This document shows positions 35,596-39,713 of a stretch of 39,713 nucleotides of DNA, piece by piece. A program made the translations under genes and the position numbers. Origin of the DNA: Terriglobia bacterium (GTDB taxonomy: Bacteria; Acidobacteriota; Terriglobia; Acidiferrales; UBA7541); contig JAIQFG010000063.1 of the NCBI GenBank assembly GCA_020073375.1, forward strand, positions 1 through 39,713, given 5' to 3'. The notes beneath the pieces were generated by a model. It worked only from the letters and a program-made list of their open reading frames with translations. It made no database searches and was not told the DNA's origin. The stretch's first letter is position 1. Each line of letters begins with the position of its first letter.

Positions 35596-35667
35596 TGGAG
35601 CGGACGAAGGGCGTCGAACCCTTACCTGAAGCCGGGAAGGCTCCCGTTCTCGTTGAACTACGCCCGC
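35596..35667 (-). tRNA. tRNA-Gly (anticodon UCC), structurally atypical
   Basis: A 72-nt cloverleaf: acceptor GCGGGCG/CGTCCGC (one G-U), T73, encoded CCA. The D-stem GTTC/GAAC encloses only AACGA, lacking the G18-G19 pair that normally docks with the T-loop. The anticodon stem is GGAGC/GCTTC with loop CTTCCCG: anticodon TCC, but C at 37 and a possible C32-G38 pair that would shrink the loop. The T-arm AAGGG-TTCGACG-CCCTT is standard in shape. It looks like a normal Gly tRNA that lost GT in the D-loop. It may be a pseudogene, or a tRNA used outside translation. Confidence 0.75.
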
Positions 35668-35973
35668 TCAGAGTTGCAGCGTGAAACCGAAATCAAGATT
35701 GCCATCGAGATGGAAATAGCTCAAGGTTCAATCTGATCGGTACGGAAGTACTATCTATCTGGCCAGTTTGAATTAGTGGAAAGGTAAATGCCTCCGCCGT
35801 TCCCGGGTAACCCTTCTGATTTTCTGGGCGTCTAAAACCGTACCAACACAATGGAATGGGGTGTGGCCGCACCCTTGGCTGTGTGAATATTGGAACTAAG
35901 GGGGCAGAAACGCCGTATCTTCTTTGAGATTAAATCTAGAGAATTGATGGGCGGGCTCGAGGGGGCATGAGCG
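35668..35973. other. Intergenic stretch upstream of the receptor gene
   Basis: About 300 bp, more AT-rich than its surroundings, with a short dyad (GTAC-GGAA-GTAC near 35739). No convincing promoter hexamers or gene seen; it presumably holds the promoter of the TonB-dependent receptor. Confidence 0.4.
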
Positions 35974-38900
35974 GTGTTGTCTAGAGGGTGTGCAGTTCGG
36001 AGCGCGGCGCTGGCTGCGGTGCTTTTCGGCTGGATGGCCGTTTTCGGCGGCACGGTTGCGGCGCAGGACAATGCCGCACCCGACGCTGCGGCGGCAACCC
36101 TGCAAATTACCGGTTTTGTGCGCACGGCGGGCAGCACCACCGTTCCCGGCGCCACGTTGCGCGTGATTCAAACTTCCACCGGAAAAGCGTGGGTAAGCTG
36201 GACCGACGAGAGCGGGAAATTCTCCTTCCCCGACCTGCCTGCGGGACACTATCGCGTGGAAATCTCGCAGCTTGGATTTGCCGCGGCAAACAGAGAGATC
36301 GATCTGGCCAGTGGAAATCAGGCGCCGCTCAAACTGAAATTGGATGTGGGGACTCTGGCCGCGATTACCGCTCCTGCTCCATCGGAAAATTTTTCAGCGG
36401 CGAAGGAGCGTGTGCAATCCGCGGCTCCCTTGACCGCGGCGGCAAATTCTGGAGCGGCCGCCCCGGGAAATCAAAACGCACTGGCGAGTGGCGCATCCCG
36501 CGAGGATCCCGGCGGCGCGCCGGACGCAAATTCCGGAACACCGGGGCGAAGATTCGGCGGCGCGGGCGGCGCGCAAGGCGGCGGGCCTGGGAGCGGACGC
36601 AATGGCCCAGGTGGCGGTACCGGCAGACAGGGCCAGGGCGGCGGCCGGCGCACGTTTCAGCAAGTCGGGCTCAACACGCAAAATCAAAATAACGCCGACA
36701 CCGCGGGAGACGATATTGGCGCCGCCGATACGGGATCGCAACTGGGCCAGGCAGCTTCGGCCGACGCCGTGCAAATGATCGGCACGGTGGCAATGGGACA
36801 GACGCAAAATCAGGCCGGCGGTTTTCCGCAGGCAGGCGACGGCGGGCCCGGAGGTCCGGATACGCAAGGGGCGTTTGGCAATGGGGGCAACGCGATTCCG
36901 GGACAGGCGGCGCCGGGCGCGGGCCCGATGGGAGGGCCCGGTGGATTTGGAGGCGGCCCGGGAGGCGGCCCTGTATTCGCGCAGCGCGGAGGCGGTGGAG
37001 GAGGCCGCGGACCGCGAGGCCCGCGCGGTGGGCCGCAGGGCGTGGACGCGCTGTGGGGAGCGCAGCGCGTGATACGCCAGCGCATCAACCGAGTGCATTA
37101 CAGCTTCTACGACAATTTTGGAGATTCAGCGCTGAATGCGCGGCCGTACTCGCTCTATCAGGCCAATCCTCCGAAAATTTCCAGCTGGACCGAATCGGCG
37201 GGAATCAACATCGGCGGGCCTCTGAAAATTCCGCACGTTTACGACGGAACGGACAAAACTTTTTTTTACGTCAATCTGGAGGGCAACTGGGCGCGCAATC
37301 CCGTCGATTCGTTTGCGACCGTGCCGACCGCGGCGGAACGAAGCGGTGATTTCAGCGCAGCCAATGCGCAGATCTACGATCCGCTCTCGAATCTGACCGG
37401 CCCGCGAACGCTGATGCCAAACGCGGGCTGCGCGCAGGACGCGGCGAATGCGCCGGGCACGTGCATTCCGCAAAATCGCATCAGCCAGCAGGCTATCAGC
37501 CTGCTCAGTTACATTCCGGCGCCGAATATTCCGGTGACGAGCATCCGCGGGCAGAATTTCAATTATCACCTGCAGACAAATCTTCCCGGCCTGGGCAACT
37601 GGCTGAAGGTGAATGTCACGCACCAGATATCGTCCAAGCTGAGTCTGCAGGTGAACTACAACCTGAGCAACGGCACATCGCACTCACTGAGCAGTTTTCC
37701 GGGGATCGAAGGGAACACGTTTACGCGCGGGCAAAGCGCGATGGTGGGCCTGACGCAGAACTGGACCAAAACGTTCCTGCACACCTCGCAGCTGTATTTT
37801 TCGCGCAACCGCTCGCTGGGGCTGAATGAATTCTCAAACCTGACGGATGTCGGCGCGCAACTCGGGCTCACCGGGATCTCGACCAACCCGTTCGACTTCG
37901 GATTGCCGCAGATCGGGTTCACGAATTTTACGGGCCTGAACGATCCGAATCCTTCGCTGAACCGCAGCCAGACGTGGCGGTACGTGGACAGCGTTCGCTG
38001 GATGAAGGACAAGCACACGGTGAGCGCGGGCGGCGAAATCCGCAAGCTGGACATCAACCGCAACACCGATCCCGCGGCCAACGGCCAGTTCGCTTTCACG
38101 GGATTGCTTACCAGCCAGCTGACCACGGCGGGCACGCCCGTCGCTTCGCCGGCCGACTGCCTTTCAGCCGCGCCCTCTGGGCCGTGCATCGGCAGCGACT
38201 TCGCGGATTTCCTGCTCGGGTTGCCGGCCAACACAAAAGTGCAATTCGGCGACACGGCCACGTACTTTCGCAACTGGGGATTCATCGGATACGCCTCGGA
38301 CGACTGGCACATGTTTCCGAAATTCACGCTGACATACGGCGCGCGCTACGAAGCGTTCACGCCGCCGACCGAGCTGAACGGGCACATCGCGAATCTTGCG
38401 GTGAGTCCGGACTTCACCACGGTGCATTGCGTTACGCCCGTCGCGACCGGAAATTGCGTGCAGGGCGGTTCCGCGTCTCTATTTAACGGCCACTACAATA
38501 ATTGGGCGCCGCGCGTCGGCCTGGCGTGGCAGCCCCCAGGAAAATGGTTTTCCGGATCGCACCAGATGACCATCCGCGCCGGATACAGCATGTTTTATGT
38601 TGAGTCTTACCTGAACACGCTTTCCAGCGACATGGCCAACCAGCCGCCCTTTGCCACGGCCAATACGTTGACGACGCAGACGGTGGCCACGCCGCCGCTG
38701 AGTTTTGGCACGAATCTGGCAACTGCGCTGCCCGCGACGCTGACGAATACGGTCGCGGTGAATCCGAACTACCAGGTTCCCTACGCGATGATCTGGAGCG
38801 CGTCGATTCAATACAACCTGGCGCGCGGCACGTTCGTGGAGGCGATGTACACGGGGACGCGCGGCGTCCATCTCGACGAACTGCTCGGATTCGGGCCGAC

Positions 38901-39675
38901 AAATTTGACGGCCAACGCGGCGGGATTCACGTACGACACCACCGGCGCGTTTTCCAACTTCCATGCGCTGCAACTTCGGGTGCAGAAGCGCATGAGCCAC
39001 GGCGTGATGTTCATGGCGCGGTACACGTACTCGAAATCGCTGGACGACGCCAGCACGATCGGCGGCGGCGTGCAGACCGTGATCCAGAACAACGCGGACC
39101 CGCGCGCAGATTACGGGCTTTCGTCGTTCAACATGACCCACCAGTTTCTGGGCAATTTCGTTTATCAATTGCCGTTCGGCGAGCGCGAGCGGTTTGCGCG
39201 CAAAGGCTGGACGAAACAGGTGTTCGGGGCGTGGCGATTGAACGGATCATTTACCGCGCATTCGGGGGCTCCTTTTACGGTTCGTGTCTTTTCAAAGGAT
39301 CCTGCGTGCCAGAACGTGCCGGGCGTGAACTCGGAGAGGGCGGACCAGCTTGGGAGCGCGGCTCTGGTGAATCCGACGATTCAGGAATGGTTCAATACGG
39401 CGGCGTTCAGTGCGCCGGTTGCGTGTTTCGGCGATGCGGCGCGTAATTCCGTGATCGGGCCGGGCGCGTTCACCGTGAATTCGGGGCTTTCCAAGACATT
39501 TCAGTTCGGGCGCGACGGGTTGCGGCGGCTCGATTTCAGTTGGAACGCCAATAATTTGTTCAATCGCGTGAATTATTCGGGACTTTCCACGGTGCTGGGC
39601 TCGTCCACGTTCGGGCAGATCACCGGGGCGGCGGGGATGCGAACCATGCAGTTCCGGATGCGGGTGAATTTCTGA
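35974..39675 (+). CDS. TonB-dependent receptor, Oar/CarboxypepD-reg type
   Basis: A protein of 1,233 residues. GTG at 35974 is the start, with GAGGGGG 8 nt upstream; a nearer ATG at 35967 is in another frame and closes after five codons. Signal peptide about 1-30, then a carboxypeptidase regulatory-like beta-sandwich (about 44-125, VPGATLRVIQTSTGK, YRVEISQLGF). A low-complexity, Gly/Pro/Gln-rich stretch (about 150-360) lies where a plug domain is expected. The rest (about 370-1233) is a 20+-strand outer-membrane barrel, with FFYVNLEGNW and ending in Phe. It is probably a large-substrate importer (glycan or peptide); the substrate is unknown. It appears complete. Confidence 0.92.
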   Translation: MLSRGCAVRSAALAAVLFGWMAVFGGTVAAQDNAAPDAAAATLQITGFVRTAGSTTVPGATLRVIQTSTGKAWVSWTDESGKFSFPDLPAGHYRVEISQLGFAAANREIDLASGNQAPLKLKLDVGTLAAITAPAPSENFSAAKERVQSAAPLTAAANSGAAAPGNQNALASGASREDPGGAPDANSGTPGRRFGGAGGAQGGGPGSGRNGPGGGTGRQGQGGGRRTFQQVGLNTQNQNNADTAGDDIGAADTGSQLGQAASADAVQMIGTVAMGQTQNQAGGFPQAGDGGPGGPDTQGAFGNGGNAIPGQAAPGAGPMGGPGGFGGGPGGGPVFAQRGGGGGGRGPRGPRGGPQGVDALWGAQRVIRQRINRVHYSFYDNFGDSALNARPYSLYQANPPKISSWTESAGINIGGPLKIPHVYDGTDKTFFYVNLEGNWARNPVDSFATVPTAAERSGDFSAANAQIYDPLSNLTGPRTLMPNAGCAQDAANAPGTCIPQNRISQQAISLLSYIPAPNIPVTSIRGQNFNYHLQTNLPGLGNWLKVNVTHQISSKLSLQVNYNLSNGTSHSLSSFPGIEGNTFTRGQSAMVGLTQNWTKTFLHTSQLYFSRNRSLGLNEFSNLTDVGAQLGLTGISTNPFDFGLPQIGFTNFTGLNDPNPSLNRSQTWRYVDSVRWMKDKHTVSAGGEIRKLDINRNTDPAANGQFAFTGLLTSQLTTAGTPVASPADCLSAAPSGPCIGSDFADFLLGLPANTKVQFGDTATYFRNWGFIGYASDDWHMFPKFTLTYGARYEAFTPPTELNGHIANLAVSPDFTTVHCVTPVATGNCVQGGSASLFNGHYNNWAPRVGLAWQPPGKWFSGSHQMTIRAGYSMFYVESYLNTLSSDMANQPPFATANTLTTQTVATPPLSFGTNLATALPATLTNTVAVNPNYQVPYAMIWSASIQYNLARGTFVEAMYTGTRGVHLDELLGFGPTNLTANAAGFTYDTTGAFSNFHALQLRVQKRMSHGVMFMARYTYSKSLDDASTIGGGVQTVIQNNADPRADYGLSSFNMTHQFLGNFVYQLPFGERERFARKGWTKQVFGAWRLNGSFTAHSGAPFTVRVFSKDPACQNVPGVNSERADQLGSAALVNPTIQEWFNTAAFSAPVACFGDAARNSVIGPGAFTVNSGLSKTFQFGRDGLRRLDFSWNANNLFNRVNYSGLSTVLGSSTFGQITGAAGMRTMQFRMRVNF

Positions 39676-39713
39676 TGCGCGGGAATGCCACATTCGCGCG
39701 GCGCTTTTTCGCC

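Overview
The window is GC-rich, densely coded DNA that looks like a soil Acidobacteriota chromosome (probably Terriglobia/Acidobacteriales). This is inferred from gene content: a large Oar/CarboxypepD-type TonB-dependent receptor with a Gly-rich insert, secreted Kelch/BNR/YVTN beta-propellers, several NtrC-type sigma-54 regulators, and many short palindromic repeats with GTAG heads. No rRNA or other phylogenetic marker is present, so the taxon is not proven.

Layout. Positions 1-1700 hold the edge of an integrated element: a tyrosine integrase (311-1519, -) just past the 3' end of an intact tRNA-Gln(CUG). Positions 1900-4800 carry a secreted glycine-zipper protein, glycine oxidase ThiO and a Pro/Ala-rich lipoprotein. 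Positions 4218-8110 are a coupled minus-strand unit: NtrC-type regulator, membrane sensor kinase, lipoprotein. Positions 8378-16899 encode envelope proteins: a Kelch lipoprotein, a second glycine-zipper protein preceded by a possible terminated leader RNA, an OmpA-type porin with two PKD-like domains, and a BNR-repeat propeller. Positions 17071-24745 form a second signalling block: an NtrC-type regulator behind a near-consensus sigma-54 promoter, a YVTN propeller on the other strand, then a 38-residue membrane microprotein, a GAF-GAF-PAS hybrid kinase and a small degenerate-receiver plus DHp protein with no ATPase domain.

Positions 24862-26801 encode an ABC-2 (NatAB-type) exporter on the minus strand. 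Positions 27386-32351 encode a MacA-like adaptor, a TPR protein, a MacB-like permease missing its C-terminus, and a TolC-like channel; no MacB-type ATPase gene is next to them. Positions 32540-35328 hold a secreted double-VOC protein, small proteins and a NodB-type deacetylase. A structurally odd tRNA-Gly(UCC) follows, and the window ends with a complete 1,233-codon TonB-dependent receptor.

The intergenic DNA is unusual. At least seven sites carry paired inverted REP-like hairpins (BIME-like), with several palindrome sequences but nearly always a GTAG or GTGG head, as in RAYT-associated REPs. Several abut stop codons exactly and one supplies the stop. The items most worth follow-up are these repeats, the ATPase-less DHp protein with its micro-membrane protein, the truncated permease, the leader RNA and the odd tRNA-Gly.
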